Shown: positions 24,912 to 34,448, counted from the stretch's first letter. The stretch is 64,000 nt of DNA from Hoeflea_A sp965228435 (GCA_965228435.1 OZ245818.1:1860001-1924000); one strand, 5' to 3'. Notes: a model not told the origin generated them from the sequence alone. Numbers and translations are program-made.

Positions 24912-26338
24912 CTCCTGACTGTGTCCGTGCCCTGAATTTGCTCCGCAAACAGCGAATTCGATCCCGTCTTCGTGATTCTTACCCCGACAATGTCGCCTAT
25001 TTGCGATGGTTTTGCATCAACAATTACCGGCTGAAGCCACGGCGAGCGGCCAATCAACTGGCCGGCCAACCTGCCGGGCTTCTCCAGCAGCAGATCGATT
25101 GTTTTCCCGACACAGGCCTCGGCAAAGCTCTGCTGCTGCTGTCTGAGCAAGATTTGCAGGCGTTCCAGCCGGTCGGATTTTTCCGTCTCCGGCACCTGGT
25201 CGGCAAGATCGGCACCGGGCGTGCCGGGGCGCGGCGAATATTTGAAGGAGAAGGCCTGAGCGTAGCCAATCTCTTCCACGAGGCGCAGCGTATCGGCAAA
25301 ATCGGCCTCCGTCTCACCGGGAAAGCCGACAATGAAATCGCCGGACAGTGCGATGTCGGGGCGGGCTGCCCGAATTCGGTCGACCAGACGCCTGTAGTCT
25401 GCCGCCGTGTGTCGGCGGTTCATTGCTTTGAGGATCCGGTCGGAACCGGCCTGCACCGGCAGGTGCAGATAGGGCATCAGCTTGTCGAGATCCCGGTGGG
25501 CTTCGATCAGAGCGTCATCCATGTCGCGCGGATGGCTGGTGGTGTAGCGCAGTCGCTCCAGGCCATCGATCTCGGCCAGGCGATGCAGCAATTCTCCAAG
25601 GCCCCACTCCCGTCCGTCGGCTGCTTCGCCATGCCACGCATTGACGTTCTGGCCAAGCAGGGTGATTTCGCGCACTCCGGCAGCGACCAGGCGTTCGGCC
25701 TCCGCAACGATCTGCTCGACCGGGCGCGACACTTCCGAGCCGCGCGTATAGGGGACGACACAGAATGTGCAGAACTTGTCGCATCCTTCCTGAACGGTCA
25801 GAAATGCGGTGACGCCGCGCGACGCAATGACCTTCTTTTCCGGCGCCGGCAGGTGCTCGAACTTATCTTCGATGGCGTAGTCGGTCTCGACAACCTTCTC
25901 ACCCTTGTGTGCGCGAGCGATCGCCTGCGGCAGCCGGTGATAGGTTTGCGGTCCGATCACCAGATCGACCACCGATGCGCGGCGAATGATCTCCTGGCCC
26001 TCGGCCTGGGCCACGCAACCGGCAACACCGACCATCAGCTCGCGGCCTTCGTCGGCGCGCCTTTCCTTCATCTGGCGGATGCGGCCAAGTTCCGAATAGA
26101 CCTTCTCGGCCGCCTTTTCGCGAATGTGGCAGGTGTTGAGCAGCAGCAGATCGGCATCCTCAGGGTCGTCGGTCTGCTGATAACCCTCACGCGTCAGGGT
26201 GTCGGCCATGCGCTCCGAATCGTAAACGTTCATCTGGCAGCCGTAACTTTTGACGAACACCTTGCGACGGTTTTCGCCCTTTTCGGTCCCATCGTCCGTG
26301 CGGATAGCGGCCTGGGCTTGTGTCAAAATCTCGCTCAT
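24908..26338 (-). CDS. miaB: tRNA-2-methylthio-N6-dimethylallyladenosine synthase MiaB
   Basis: A 476-residue radical-SAM methylthiotransferase that modifies A37 of tRNAs reading UNN codons. The N-terminal MTTase domain has YGCQMNVYDS (first cluster Cys), NTCHIREKA and GVAGCVAQ; the radical-SAM CxxxCxxC is GCDKFCTFCVVPYTRG; a C-terminal TRAM domain follows. I start at ATG 26338, which matches family length; the frame extends to a TTG at 26413. It overlaps phoH by 4 bases. Confidence 0.95.
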   Translation of the reverse strand: MSEILTQAQAAIRTDDGTEKGENRRKVFVKSYGCQMNVYDSERMADTLTREGYQQTDDPEDADLLLLNTCHIREKAAEKVYSELGRIRQMKERRADEGRELMVGVAGCVAQAEGQEIIRRASVVDLVIGPQTYHRLPQAIARAHKGEKVVETDYAIEDKFEHLPAPEKKVIASRGVTAFLTVQEGCDKFCTFCVVPYTRGSEVSRPVEQIVAEAERLVAAGVREITLLGQNVNAWHGEAADGREWGLGELLHRLAEIDGLERLRYTTSHPRDMDDALIEAHRDLDKLMPYLHLPVQAGSDRILKAMNRRHTAADYRRLVDRIRAARPDIALSGDFIVGFPGETEADFADTLRLVEEIGYAQAFSFKYSPRPGTPGADLADQVPETEKSDRLERLQILLRQQQQSFAEACVGKTIDLLLEKPGRLAGQLIGRSPWLQPVIVDAKPSQIGDIVGVRITKTGSNSLFAEQIQGTDTVRS

Positions 26339-26434
26339 ACGATCAAAATCGTCCGTTTCGCGGCGCAAATCAATGCGACCGCCGGGTATCGGGTTGTTTT
26401 CGAAAGCACGCAATCGCGGCTGTTTGCCGGCAAG

Positions 26435-27253
26435 TCAAGCCGATTCGTGCGCTGCGTCGTCCGGACTGACACCATAGAGCTGTGCCTGCAACATCTGCCG
26501 GACCTGGGATTCGACTTCCTTCGTCACCTTCTTGCGGTTGCTTTGGTGGTCATAAACGACCGGTTGGCCGAAGCAAACCTGGACGTCGATGGCGCCTTCC
26601 TTGAGCACGCCGAAGAGGTGCGGCGTCAGCGTGGTATCGCCCGGCCAGGCAGCAAGCGGCCGCGCATATCGGCCGAGCGGCAGGCCGTGGGCATGGGTAT
26701 AGGCGATGGCCACGGGCTGGATCACGACATTCCCGGTCGGGGAGGCCTCAAGCGCGGAAGCTGCCGCTCCGAACAGGGAACTTTTGAAGTCCAGCAACCT
26801 GTTGCCGTCGGACGTCGTGCCTTCGGCAAACAGAACAACGATCTCGCCATCGGCCAGCCGTTTGGCCACTTCGCTCACCTGTGCCCCGGTATCGCGCCGA
26901 CGTTCGCGTTCGATGAAGACAGAACGCTGCCAACGGGCAAGCCAGCCGAAGACCGGCCAGGTCCTGACTTCCGACTTGGCGATGAAAACCACGTCGGCGA
27001 CGGCCGCCAGAACGATGATGTCCTTCCAGCTGCTGTGGTTTGCCGCGATCAACAAAGGTCGATGCTCGTCCAGCTGACCATGAACATTGATTTTCAGTCC
27101 AAGCAGCCTGTGGGCAATCCGGTGCCACCAGCGGGGCAGATACCAGGACAGCCGCCATCCGAACCGGTTCGACACAAGCTGGACCGGCAACAGGACAACC
27201 GTCACCAGGATGATGACGATAAAGATCAGCAGGATGCGTATCCAGACGATCAT
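26435..27253 (-). CDS. plsC: 1-acyl-sn-glycerol-3-phosphate acyltransferase (PlsC family)
   Basis: A 272-residue membrane-bound acyltransferase. One N-terminal hydrophobic helix (about 5-25) is followed by NHSSWKD (motif I, His-x4-Asp), FIERERRRD (motif II) and FAEGTTSDG (motif III). It makes phosphatidic acid from lysophosphatidic acid; OlsA, the second enzyme of ornithine-lipid synthesis, belongs to the same family and cannot be excluded, though the position between fur/mur and miaB is the common PlsC locus in rhizobia. Confidence 0.85.
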   Translation of the reverse strand: MIVWIRILLIFIVIILVTVVLLPVQLVSNRFGWRLSWYLPRWWHRIAHRLLGLKINVHGQLDEHRPLLIAANHSSWKDIIVLAAVADVVFIAKSEVRTWPVFGWLARWQRSVFIERERRRDTGAQVSEVAKRLADGEIVVLFAEGTTSDGNRLLDFKSSLFGAAASALEASPTGNVVIQPVAIAYTHAHGLPLGRYARPLAAWPGDTTLTPHLFGVLKEGAIDVQVCFGQPVVYDHQSNRKKVTKEVESQVRQMLQAQLYGVSPDDAAHESA

Positions 27254-27303
27254 CGGCCGGGGGCTCCCGCCTCCCCAGATCCTGTCGACAAAGCCAACAC
27301 GGT

Positions 27304-27732
27304 TCAGTCCTCGGCCTTCTTCAGCGGAATGCCGTAGAGTTCGAGACGGTGGTCGACCAGCCGGAACCCGTGCTCGCGGGCGATTCGTTCCTGCAAAGCC
27401 TCGATCTCGGCCGACTGAAATTCGATCACCCGGCCCGACTTGAGATCGATCAGATGGTCGTGGTGCTCGTCGGGCACGGTTTCATAGCGCGACCGTCCGT
27501 CACGGAAATCGTGTCGCTCGATAATGCCCGTGTCCTCGAACAGCTTCACTGTGCGGTAGACGGTTGAAATCGAAATGTTCGGGTCAACCTCGGCAGCCCG
27601 TCGATAGAGCTCCTCGACATCGGGATGGTCGGCCGACTTTTCCAGCACACGGGCGATCACCCGCCGCTGTTCGGTCATCCGCATGCCCCGGTCGAGGCAC
27701 TGCTGCTCCAGCGATTTCAGTTCGTCTTCCAC
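27304..27732 (-). CDS. fur: Fur-family metalloregulator (Fur/Mur)
   Basis: A 142-residue winged-helix regulator. RMTEQRRVIARVLE (about 17-30) and ISTVYRTVKLFEDTGII form the DNA-binding part; DEHHDHLID (about 88-96) supplies metal ligands. In Rhizobiales this orthologue often acts as a manganese sensor (Mur) that represses mntH or sit genes, while iron is handled by Irr (present here) and RirA. The start is GTG 27732 after GAGAGGTGG. Next to plsC and rimI. Confidence 0.9.
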   Translation of the reverse strand: MEDELKSLEQQCLDRGMRMTEQRRVIARVLEKSADHPDVEELYRRAAEVDPNISISTVYRTVKLFEDTGIIERHDFRDGRSRYETVPDEHHDHLIDLKSGRVIEFQSAEIEALQERIAREHGFRLVDHRLELYGIPLKKAED

Positions 27733-27794
27733 TTGCCACCTCTCAGCAGCCCGGGGTGGACTATCGTCCGGCCCCGTATCCGTTTCGACGCTGC

Positions 27795-28292
27795 CTACCC
27801 AAGATCGAGCCTCATGACAAGCGCGGCGGTTTTTGCTCCACCGCCATGATCATAGTAGGCAGAACGTTCGGCGACGTGTTCGAAACCCAGTTTGCGATAG
27901 AGCGCGAGCGCTGCTGCGTTGGATTCGTCGACTTCGAGAAACAGCGACGCAGCGCCCTCGGCGCGCAGGTGTCCGAGAACCGCGACCATCAGTCGCCAAC
28001 CCAGGCCGCTACGACGGAACCGGCGTCGTACGGCTATCGTCAGGATTTCGGCTTCGTCCTCGACCAGTCTCGCCAGGACGAACCCGCCCGGGGCACCGCC
28101 CCTGAGGCCGCCGGGACGCCGGGCCATGAAACCGAAAACCGGGTCTTGATGGACGAGGGCTCTGATCTCTCCGTCGCTCCACGGACGGGGGAAATCCTCT
28201 GCATGCAGGTCGGCCGCATCGATGCAGTCCTCCGGCGTCAGCGACATGATTTCGAAATCCGCCGCGCGGCGAAACAGTGACGGTCCGCTCAT
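27795..28292 (-). CDS. rimI: Ribosomal-protein-S18-alanine N-acetyltransferase-like GNAT (RimI)
   Basis: A 165-residue GNAT-fold acetyltransferase. The acetyl-CoA loop is RRRFRRSGLGWRLM (about 88-101) and LEVDESNAAALALYRKLGF (about 117-135) is the RimI-type C-terminal part. RimI acetylates the N-terminus of S18. It overlaps tsaB by 4 bases; tsaB-rimI pairing is very common, which supports the call. Confidence 0.88.
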   Translation of the reverse strand: MSGPSLFRRAADFEIMSLTPEDCIDAADLHAEDFPRPWSDGEIRALVHQDPVFGFMARRPGGLRGGAPGGFVLARLVEDEAEILTIAVRRRFRRSGLGWRLMVAVLGHLRAEGAASLFLEVDESNAAALALYRKLGFEHVAERSAYYDHGGGAKTAALVMRLDLG

Positions 28293-28960
28293 GATGCTTC
28301 CCGCCTTGGCAGAGCGAAACCGTCCTGCGGTTTGGCGTCAGGAGCTCGCAGATAAAGCGGTGTCGGTTTTTCCGACGGATCACGGTGGGCGGCCAGTGCG
28401 GCGAGGATCGCGATATCGACCGCTGCCGGCGCATCCTGCGTCGGCACTTGAGCGGCATCCTCCGAGGCCAGCTTTGAAGACGCTGGCCCGACCAGGGTTG
28501 CACTGTGCTTCTGCGCCAGTTCAAGCGCCTGTGGTCCCGGCATGAGTGACGGCGGGCCGATGGCGGTCCCGTCAGCAGCATAGAGCTGCGCATAGACCTC
28601 ATCGCGGCGGGCATCGAGCACGATCAGAGCCGGTCCGACGGTTTTGGCAGCCGCTGCCATGCAATCGAATACATTGATGCCGATCAACGGAATGTCGAGG
28701 GCAAGGGCCAGACCCCGCATGGCGGCGACTCCGACGCGAATACCGGTAAACGAACCCGGTCCGATGCAGACCGCAAGCCGATCCAGATCGGCAAACGTCT
28801 CCTCGCGCTGTGCCAGGGTTTCCTCGATCACCGGAAACAGCCTCTCCGCATGGCCGCGACCGATGTTTTCGCCATGCATGACGCAAACCCGGTCAGCCGC
28901 GCCATCGTAGAGGCAGGCGGAACACATGTACGATGCTGTATCGACGGCGAGCAGTTTCAT
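28289..28960 (-). CDS. tsaB: tRNA threonylcarbamoyladenosine biosynthesis protein TsaB
   Basis: A 223-residue ASKHA-fold protein, the scaffold partner of TsaD in making t6A37. LAVDTAS (4-10), AVCIGPGSFTGIRVG (about 63-77) and the loss of metal-binding histidines that TsaD carries mark it as TsaB. ATG 28960. Followed by rimI with a 4-base overlap. Confidence 0.93.
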   Translation of the reverse strand: MKLLAVDTASYMCSACLYDGAADRVCVMHGENIGRGHAERLFPVIEETLAQREETFADLDRLAVCIGPGSFTGIRVGVAAMRGLALALDIPLIGINVFDCMAAAAKTVGPALIVLDARRDEVYAQLYAADGTAIGPPSLMPGPQALELAQKHSATLVGPASSKLASEDAAQVPTQDAPAAVDIAILAALAAHRDPSEKPTPLYLRAPDAKPQDGFALPRREAS

Positions 28961-28990
28961 TGGGCAATCATATAGCTGATTCCGGGTCCG

Positions 28991-29797
28991 TCAGCCCCGC
29001 CCGGCGATCGCTTGACGCAGAATTTCGTTAAATTGCTCGGGATGGGTCAAAAAGGTAGCGTGTCCCGCACCCTCGATGGTGTGCACACCGTCCGTGCAGC
29101 CCGGAATTCTCTCCGCCATGAAAAAGCTGGCCTGCGGTTTGCAGACAACATCCCGATCGCCGGAGACAATGGTGGTGGGCAGCTCCATGTGTGGCAGCAG
29201 ATCGAGCTGCGAGCGGGCATCCGTGCTGACGTAATCGTTGATCGTGACATCTTGCCTGGCGCGGCGGGCGATGCCGATCAGGAAGTCCGCAACCTCATCG
29301 TTTTCCGGCGAAATGCGATGGCCGAAGGTTTCGCAAACGGCGTCGTAGCGCTCTTCGAGCGCGCGTTCCGTTGCCGGCGTGCTGTCCGGATCCTGACCAA
29401 AGGGAAAACGATCGTCGGAGAGACGCTGCGGAATTGTGTCGACAAGCACCAACCGCGCCGCTTTTTCCGGATAGCGGGTGACGAACACCTGGCAGATGCA
29501 GCCCCCCATGGACCAGCCGACCAGCGTGACATCGCGCAGGTCCAGCCGATCGATGATCGCGGCCAGATCGTCGCAATGTTCCTCGAAGCTGATTTCGGGA
29601 GATGCTGCGCTCGACCGGCCATGCCCGCGCAAGTCCGGGCAGACGCATCGAAAGGAACCCTGAAACGCGCTGACCTGTTTGTACCAGACGGTGTGATCCA
29701 TCATCGTGCCATGCACGAACAGGATCGTGCCGCCCTCACCACCGGTATCGGCGACCAGAAGGCGTTCGCCGTTGATCTGCAGGAAATCCTCACTCAT
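28991..29797 (-). CDS. Alpha/beta-fold hydrolase
   Basis: A 268-residue soluble hydrolase. The oxyanion region is LFVHGTMMDHTVW (about 27-39), the nucleophile Ser lies in GWSMGG (about 94-99), the acid is probably Asp in VSGDRDVVC and the catalytic His is in IEGAGHATF. It resembles haloperoxidase/lactonase-type members; the substrate is unknown. It sits between tsaB and nfuA, where rhizobial relatives usually have no gene, so it is probably a local insertion. Only a weak Shine-Dalgarno precedes ATG 29797. Confidence 0.85.
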   Translation of the reverse strand: MSEDFLQINGERLLVADTGGEGGTILFVHGTMMDHTVWYKQVSAFQGSFRCVCPDLRGHGRSSAASPEISFEEHCDDLAAIIDRLDLRDVTLVGWSMGGCICQVFVTRYPEKAARLVLVDTIPQRLSDDRFPFGQDPDSTPATERALEERYDAVCETFGHRISPENDEVADFLIGIARRARQDVTINDYVSTDARSQLDLLPHMELPTTIVSGDRDVVCKPQASFFMAERIPGCTDGVHTIEGAGHATFLTHPEQFNEILRQAIAGRG

Positions 29798-29831
29798 CGG
29801 CCGCCAATCCGATCGGTCGCAGCGGCGGGTC

Positions 29832-30395
29832 TTAGACCGCCTCGACCTCCTGCACCTCAGGAATGAAGTGTCTCAGCAGGTTCTGGATGCCATATTTCAG
29901 CGTCGCGGTTGAAGACGGGCATCCGGCGCAGGCGCCCTTCATGTGGAGAAATACGCGACCGTCCCGGTATCCCTTGAACGTTATGTCACCGCCGTCCTGA
30001 GCCACCGCCGGACGCACTCGGGTTTCCAGCAATTCCTTGATGGTCGCAACGATCGATTCGTCGGCTTCATCGAAAAATTCGCCTTCGTCCTGCAGGGCCG
30101 GATTGCCATCGGCCGCCATCACCGGCGCACCGGACATGAAGTGTTCCATGATGGTGCCGAGAATCGCCGGCTTCAGGTGTTGCCACTCCGCGCCATCCTT
30201 GGTCACCGTGATGAAATCGTAACCGAAGAATACGCCCGAAACGCCGGGCACTTCGAACAGGCGCGCCGCCAGAGGCGATGCCTCCCCTGCGGTCTCGGGA
30301 TCCCGAAAATCGGCGGTGCCTTCTTCGAGTACGACCTTACCGGGAAGAAACTTCAGGGTCGCCGGATTGGGCGTTGTCTCGGTCTGAATGAACAT
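29832..30395 (-). CDS. NfuA/NifU-like iron-sulphur scaffold protein
   Basis: A 187-residue Fe-S carrier. The N-terminal Nfu_N part (MFIQTETTPNPATLKFLPG) is followed by a C-terminal NifU domain with the cluster-binding CxxC in KGACAGCPSS (about 153-162). It delivers 4Fe-4S clusters to targets. AGGAGAC stands 7 bases before ATG 30395. This two-domain form is the usual alphaproteobacterial type and is often next to a universal stress protein and trpS, as here. Confidence 0.93.
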   Translation of the reverse strand: MFIQTETTPNPATLKFLPGKVVLEEGTADFRDPETAGEASPLAARLFEVPGVSGVFFGYDFITVTKDGAEWQHLKPAILGTIMEHFMSGAPVMAADGNPALQDEGEFFDEADESIVATIKELLETRVRPAVAQDGGDITFKGYRDGRVFLHMKGACAGCPSSTATLKYGIQNLLRHFIPEVQEVEAV

Positions 30396-30514
30396 TGGTC
30401 TTGTCTCCTGGCCGCCGGAAAATCCGGCTTTTCGCGCCGCTGGGCGCAGCCTTGCGCTGCCCGGAAAATAAGGCAGCGTCGATGGAACTTCAAGCAGCTA
30501 AAGCCAAGCCGCTG

Positions 30515-31006
30515 TCAGCAGATTGCGTCGATATCCTCGTCCGTCAGCGATGCCGGAATGACCGTCACCGGAATAGGAAACGCCGCGCCGCGGCCGGCGA
30601 TGGACGAGACCAGCGGTCCGGGGCCTTCCTTGGCCGAACCTGCGGCCAGAACCAGGATCGCAATATCCTGATCCTCTTCGATCAGGGCGAAGATCTCCTC
30701 GGTGGCCTTGCCCATGCGGATCGTGGTTTCCGGCTCGATGCCAACGCGTTCGCGTACTTCGGCGGAGAATTTGGCCAATGCGGCTTCCGCCTCGTCGCGG
30801 GCTTCCGCCTTCATGATCTCCTCAACGCCCAGCCAATGCTGAAAATCGCCCGGCTCGATGACATAGGTCATGACCAGGACTCCGTTGGTGCGGCGGGCGC
30901 GATTGGCGGCGTAGTGTGCCGCTCGTTCGCATTCGGGCGTGTCATCGATGATCACAAGAAACTTGCGGCGATGACCCTCTTCCCTCGACAGTCGCTTCGA
31001 AACCAT
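30515..31006 (-). CDS. Universal stress protein (UspA family)
   Basis: A 163-residue UspA-like protein. FLVIIDDTPECERAAHYA (about 15-32) is the first strand and nucleotide-loop region, and ILVLAAGS with GPLVSSIAG near the C-terminus fits the ATP-binding G-x2-G-x9-G(S/T) zone in altered form. Function is not known beyond the family. Start at ATG 31006; the frame goes up to a TTG at 31042. It follows trpS. Confidence 0.85.
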   Translation of the reverse strand: MVSKRLSREEGHRRKFLVIIDDTPECERAAHYAANRARRTNGVLVMTYVIEPGDFQHWLGVEEIMKAEARDEAEAALAKFSAEVRERVGIEPETTIRMGKATEEIFALIEEDQDIAILVLAAGSAKEGPGPLVSSIAGRGAAFPIPVTVIPASLTDEDIDAIC

Positions 31007-31052
31007 GGCGCGGAGTGTGCCATCCGGATTCGCGCGGAGCAAGCCCCGCGCG

Positions 31053-32117
31053 TCATCCCAGAAGGCCGATGATCTCCTTGACGTCGCTCATGGTACGCTG
31101 AGCGATTGCCGAGGCACGCTCACCGCCATCGGCGAGCACGCTGTCGATATAGGCTGAGTCGTCCAGAAGCCGGCGCATCTCAGCGCTGATCGGCGAGAGC
31201 ACGCTGACGGCAAGTTCGCTCAGGGCCGGCTTGAACGCCGAGAACTGCTGGCCACCGAATTCGCCAATCACGTCGGCCTTCGAGCGATCGGAAAGAGCGG
31301 CATAAATGCCAACCAGGTTATCCGCTTCGGGGCGTCCGGCAAGGCCGTCGACATCGCCTGGAAGCGGTTCCGGATCGGTCTTGGCCTTGCGGATCTTCTT
31401 GGCGATGGTGTCGGCATCATCGGTCAGGTTGATACGCGACAGGTCGGACGCATCGGATTTCGACATCTTCTTGGTGCCGTCCCGCAGGCTCATGACGCGT
31501 GGCGCCGGCCCTTCGATCAGCGGTTCGGTCAACGGGAAATACCCGGTCAGACGCTCCTCACCGACGACCATGTCGACACCGAGACCGGTTTCGGCAATGC
31601 GGTCGGAGAAGTCGCTGTTGAACTTCTGAGCGATGTCGCGAGTCAGCTCCAGATGCTGCTTCTGGTCGTCGCCGACCGGCACGTGGGTTGCCCGATAAAG
31701 CAGAATGTCGGCTGCCATGAGCGACGGATAGGCGAGCAGACCCAACGAAGCGTTTTCGCGATCCTTGCCGGCCTTGTCCTTGAACTGCGTCATGCGGTTC
31801 ATCCAGCCGATGCGCGCCACGCAGTTGAAGATCCATGCAAGCTCCGAGTGCTCCGCCACGCGGCTCTGGTTGAAGACGATATGCGCCTTCGGATCGATGC
31901 CGGCTGCGAGATAGGCTGCAGTGATGGCGCGCGTCTGCTCCTGCAGATCCTCATGCACCAGCTGCGCCGTCAGGGCGTGCAGGTCGACCACACAGTAGAC
32001 GCAGTTGTGGCTTTCCTGCAGAGCGACGAATTTGCGGATCGCGCCCAGATAGTTGCCCAGGTGAAGATTGCCGGTGGGCTGGACACCGGAAAAGACTAGC
32101 GGCTTGAACTCGGACAT
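31053..32117 (-). CDS. trpS: Tryptophanyl-tRNA synthetase
   Basis: A 354-residue class Ic aminoacyl-tRNA synthetase. The HIGH-type motif is PTGNLHLGNYLGA (about 14-26) and the KMSKS motif is TKKMSKSDASDL (about 215-226). Length is typical. ATG 32117. In rhizobia trpS usually follows murJ; here 3.6 kb of accessory genes separate the two. Confidence 0.97.
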   Translation of the reverse strand: MSEFKPLVFSGVQPTGNLHLGNYLGAIRKFVALQESHNCVYCVVDLHALTAQLVHEDLQEQTRAITAAYLAAGIDPKAHIVFNQSRVAEHSELAWIFNCVARIGWMNRMTQFKDKAGKDRENASLGLLAYPSLMAADILLYRATHVPVGDDQKQHLELTRDIAQKFNSDFSDRIAETGLGVDMVVGEERLTGYFPLTEPLIEGPAPRVMSLRDGTKKMSKSDASDLSRINLTDDADTIAKKIRKAKTDPEPLPGDVDGLAGRPEADNLVGIYAALSDRSKADVIGEFGGQQFSAFKPALSELAVSVLSPISAEMRRLLDDSAYIDSVLADGGERASAIAQRTMSDVKEIIGLLG

Positions 32118-32238
32118 GGAGGATCTCGATGATGATATGGAAGTCGCGGCGGGTTATGCACGGGGCGACCGCCGTGATCAAGGGAATTCGCGGGGATCCT
32201 TCGAGAACGCGCGGTCGCACCACCGTCACTGCACAGGA

Positions 32239-33300
32239 TCATCCATAGGTAATTTCAAGCTCCGACGATGTCGCCACGGACTGGCAAGTGAGAATCACAC
32301 CGCGATCGATATCGCGGTCCTCAAGCGCCATGCACGCACGCATGTGAACGCTGCCTGTGCTGAGTGTCGCACGGCAGGCGCCGCAGACCCCGGATTGGCA
32401 GGAAAACGGTGGTTTCAGACCTGCCGATCGGGCTGCTTCAAGCAGCGTCTGATCCGCACCTATTTCGACCGGAACAACGTCATCACCCATATGGATGCGC
32501 GCCGTGGCGGCGATACCCACGACCGTCATGTCAGTATCGACAGCGCCGCCGTAGCTTTCCATGTGAATCCGGTCCGCCGGGACATCGAGCGCCATCAGCG
32601 CCGCCCTCACCGTTGCATTCATGGCGCCTGGTCCACAAACATAGTATTGCGCATCCTGCGCGTAAGGCGGTCGTTCATCGATCAAAGCCTTGACCGCCTC
32701 CTGATCGACCTTGCCCTGGCGCCATGCCTTGAACCCGCTCCACATGGACTGGCCTGACAACACGTGATGCAGGCTGAGACGATCGGGGTGCTGCGCCACC
32801 TGGTTGGCAAGCTCGTCACTCAAGAGGATGCTCTTTTCATCCCGGTTGCCATAGACGAAATGACAGGCCGACCAGGGCTCGGCCGCCAAAACCGTCCGGA
32901 TCATTGCGTAAAGCGGCGTAACACCGCTGCCGGCACCAAAGAAATAGTGGGTTCGACGCTGGGTTTCGCCTGCGTCGAGACAGAAGCCGCCAAATGGCGG
33001 CATCACCTGGAGCACGTCGCCTGTCTCGATCGTATCGTTGATGTGGTTGCTGACGAGACCGCCCTCGACCCGCTTGACGGTGATACGGAGCGGTTCCCCG
33101 GACGCCGGCGAGGATGAAATCGAATAGCTTCTGCGCACCTCCTCACCGTCGAAGTCAAAACGAAAGGACAGGTGCTGTCCGGCCCTCCAGCGAAACACAT
33201 CGGCCAGCGCCGGGGGCACCTCGAACATCACAGTCTTCGCCATACCGCCGATTTCGTTGCGTGTGCCGATCACCTTCAAAGGGTGGAACTCGCCGCTCAT
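32239..33300 (-). CDS. Oxygenase reductase: FAD/NAD(P) and C-terminal 2Fe-2S ferredoxin
   Basis: A 353-residue flavoprotein. RRSYSISSSP (about 56-65) is the FAD-binding RxYS motif, GAGSGVTPLYAM the NAD(P) motif, and Cys301, Cys306, Cys309 and Cys339 form a plant-type 2Fe-2S site. This FAD-NAD-ferredoxin order is that of PaaE, GbcB and CntB reductases. It should pass electrons from NAD(P)H to the Rieske protein encoded 1 base upstream. Start ATG 33300; a longer frame is not needed. It lies downstream of the oxygenase in the operon. Confidence 0.92.
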   Translation of the reverse strand: MSGEFHPLKVIGTRNEIGGMAKTVMFEVPPALADVFRWRAGQHLSFRFDFDGEEVRRSYSISSSPASGEPLRITVKRVEGGLVSNHINDTIETGDVLQVMPPFGGFCLDAGETQRRTHYFFGAGSGVTPLYAMIRTVLAAEPWSACHFVYGNRDEKSILLSDELANQVAQHPDRLSLHHVLSGQSMWSGFKAWRQGKVDQEAVKALIDERPPYAQDAQYYVCGPGAMNATVRAALMALDVPADRIHMESYGGAVDTDMTVVGIAATARIHMGDDVVPVEIGADQTLLEAARSAGLKPPFSCQSGVCGACRATLSTGSVHMRACMALEDRDIDRGVILTCQSVATSSELEITYG

Positions 33301-33301
33301 A

Positions 33302-34441
33302 TCAGGCCTCCATCCAGTCGAGCACCACCTGCTGGTGACCGATGATGGGGCTTTCACCGCGGGATGCCGGCCCGACCTCAAAATGCGGCGAACGCAAAGA
33401 TTTCTGTTGCTGTTCGCAGGCGTATACGTCTTCGGCGGTAAAGTCGCCGGAGGTCATCGGATCATCCTCTCCGTCGGCGTCACCGGCATCGTATTTGCCC
33501 TTGAGGCCGAAATCGGACCAAAATCCGGACGAGCGCATCGACTGCTTGCTGAACTCCCAGTTGGATGCGTTGGCAACACGCACCCGGTTCTCGACCCGGG
33601 TCAGATCGGGCGCCAGCGGCGTGATGATGAATGTCGACCAGGTATCTTCCGAAGCGGCAATGCCGACCCCTGGAAACAGCATGGGAACCCAGGTGCCATT
33701 GACGTCTTGGGGAATGACTCGCGGCATGGTGAGCTTCTTGTCCTGGTTGCTGGCGAAGGCCTCGACGGGCGGTTCCCAGAACATGTAATGCGGGCCGACA
33801 AAGCCATATTCCGCCTTGGCGTGATCGTACATCTGCAGCGTGCCGGAATGCAGATGCGACAGGTGATAGACGTCGATGTAGTTGTCGACGACAATCTTCC
33901 AGTTGGCCTTGATCTCGTATTCGGCGCGCGCCTCGGCATATTCCGGCAGTTCCTCGGGCGCATGCGGCCCGACCATGTCGTCGACCGGACCGAACCAATC
34001 CATAATCGAGCCCGCCTTTGGATCGGGATGAACGAAGAGCATGCTCTTCCAGATGTCGACCGCAGCGGGCTTCAGGCCAAGGCATGATTTGTCGATGTTT
34101 TCAAACTCACGATCCTCCTCGGGAACCGAGATCAGATTGCCCTCCAGATCATAGGTCCAGTCATGATAGGGACAGGTCAGTGCCTTTTGGGCCTTGCCCA
34201 CCGCCCGGATCAGCTGGGTTCCCCGGTGGCGGCAGATGTTGTGAAACGCGCGCAGACGGCGGTCGCGCCCCATGACGATGAAGATGTTGTTGAGGCCGGC
34301 CTGGACCGAGATGTACTGGCCCGGCTCGGACACGTCTTCCATCAGGCCGGCATAGTGCCAGCAGCGCGAGAAGATCAGGTTCTGCTCGCGGTCAAACCAT
34401 TCCCGGTCGGTATAGGCGGCGACGGGCAAACGATGCAGCAT
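33302..34441 (-). CDS. Rieske non-haem iron oxygenase, alpha subunit
   Basis: A 379-residue oxygenase. The Rieske cluster ligands are Cys70, His72, Cys90 and His93 (CRHRGTQL and CPYHDW). The catalytic iron ligands His193 and His198 are in VYHLSHLH, with bridging Asp190 just before. The glycine-betaine and carnitine oxygenases GbcA and CntA have Glu at the bridge as I recall, so this enzyme differs from them there. The substrate is unknown. Start ATG 34441 is 7 bases after the small membrane gene; its reductase follows at once. No ferredoxin or beta subunit is present. Confidence 0.9.
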   Translation of the reverse strand: MLHRLPVAAYTDREWFDREQNLIFSRCWHYAGLMEDVSEPGQYISVQAGLNNIFIVMGRDRRLRAFHNICRHRGTQLIRAVGKAQKALTCPYHDWTYDLEGNLISVPEEDREFENIDKSCLGLKPAAVDIWKSMLFVHPDPKAGSIMDWFGPVDDMVGPHAPEELPEYAEARAEYEIKANWKIVVDNYIDVYHLSHLHSGTLQMYDHAKAEYGFVGPHYMFWEPPVEAFASNQDKKLTMPRVIPQDVNGTWVPMLFPGVGIAASEDTWSTFIITPLAPDLTRVENRVRVANASNWEFSKQSMRSSGFWSDFGLKGKYDAGDADGEDDPMTSGDFTAEDVYACEQQQKSLRSPHFEVGPASRGESPIIGHQQVVLDWMEA

Positions 34442-34448
34442 ACGGGTT

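Noticed and set aside
24896..27337. 813-codon plus-strand frame opposite phoH, miaB and plsC
   Set aside because: It spans three well-supported genes on the other strand and shows no motif.
32239..34441. Assignment of the Rieske pair as carnitine or glycine-betaine oxygenase
   Set aside because: The bridging residue is Asp, not the Glu recalled for those enzymes, and no other quaternary-amine catabolic gene is beside it.
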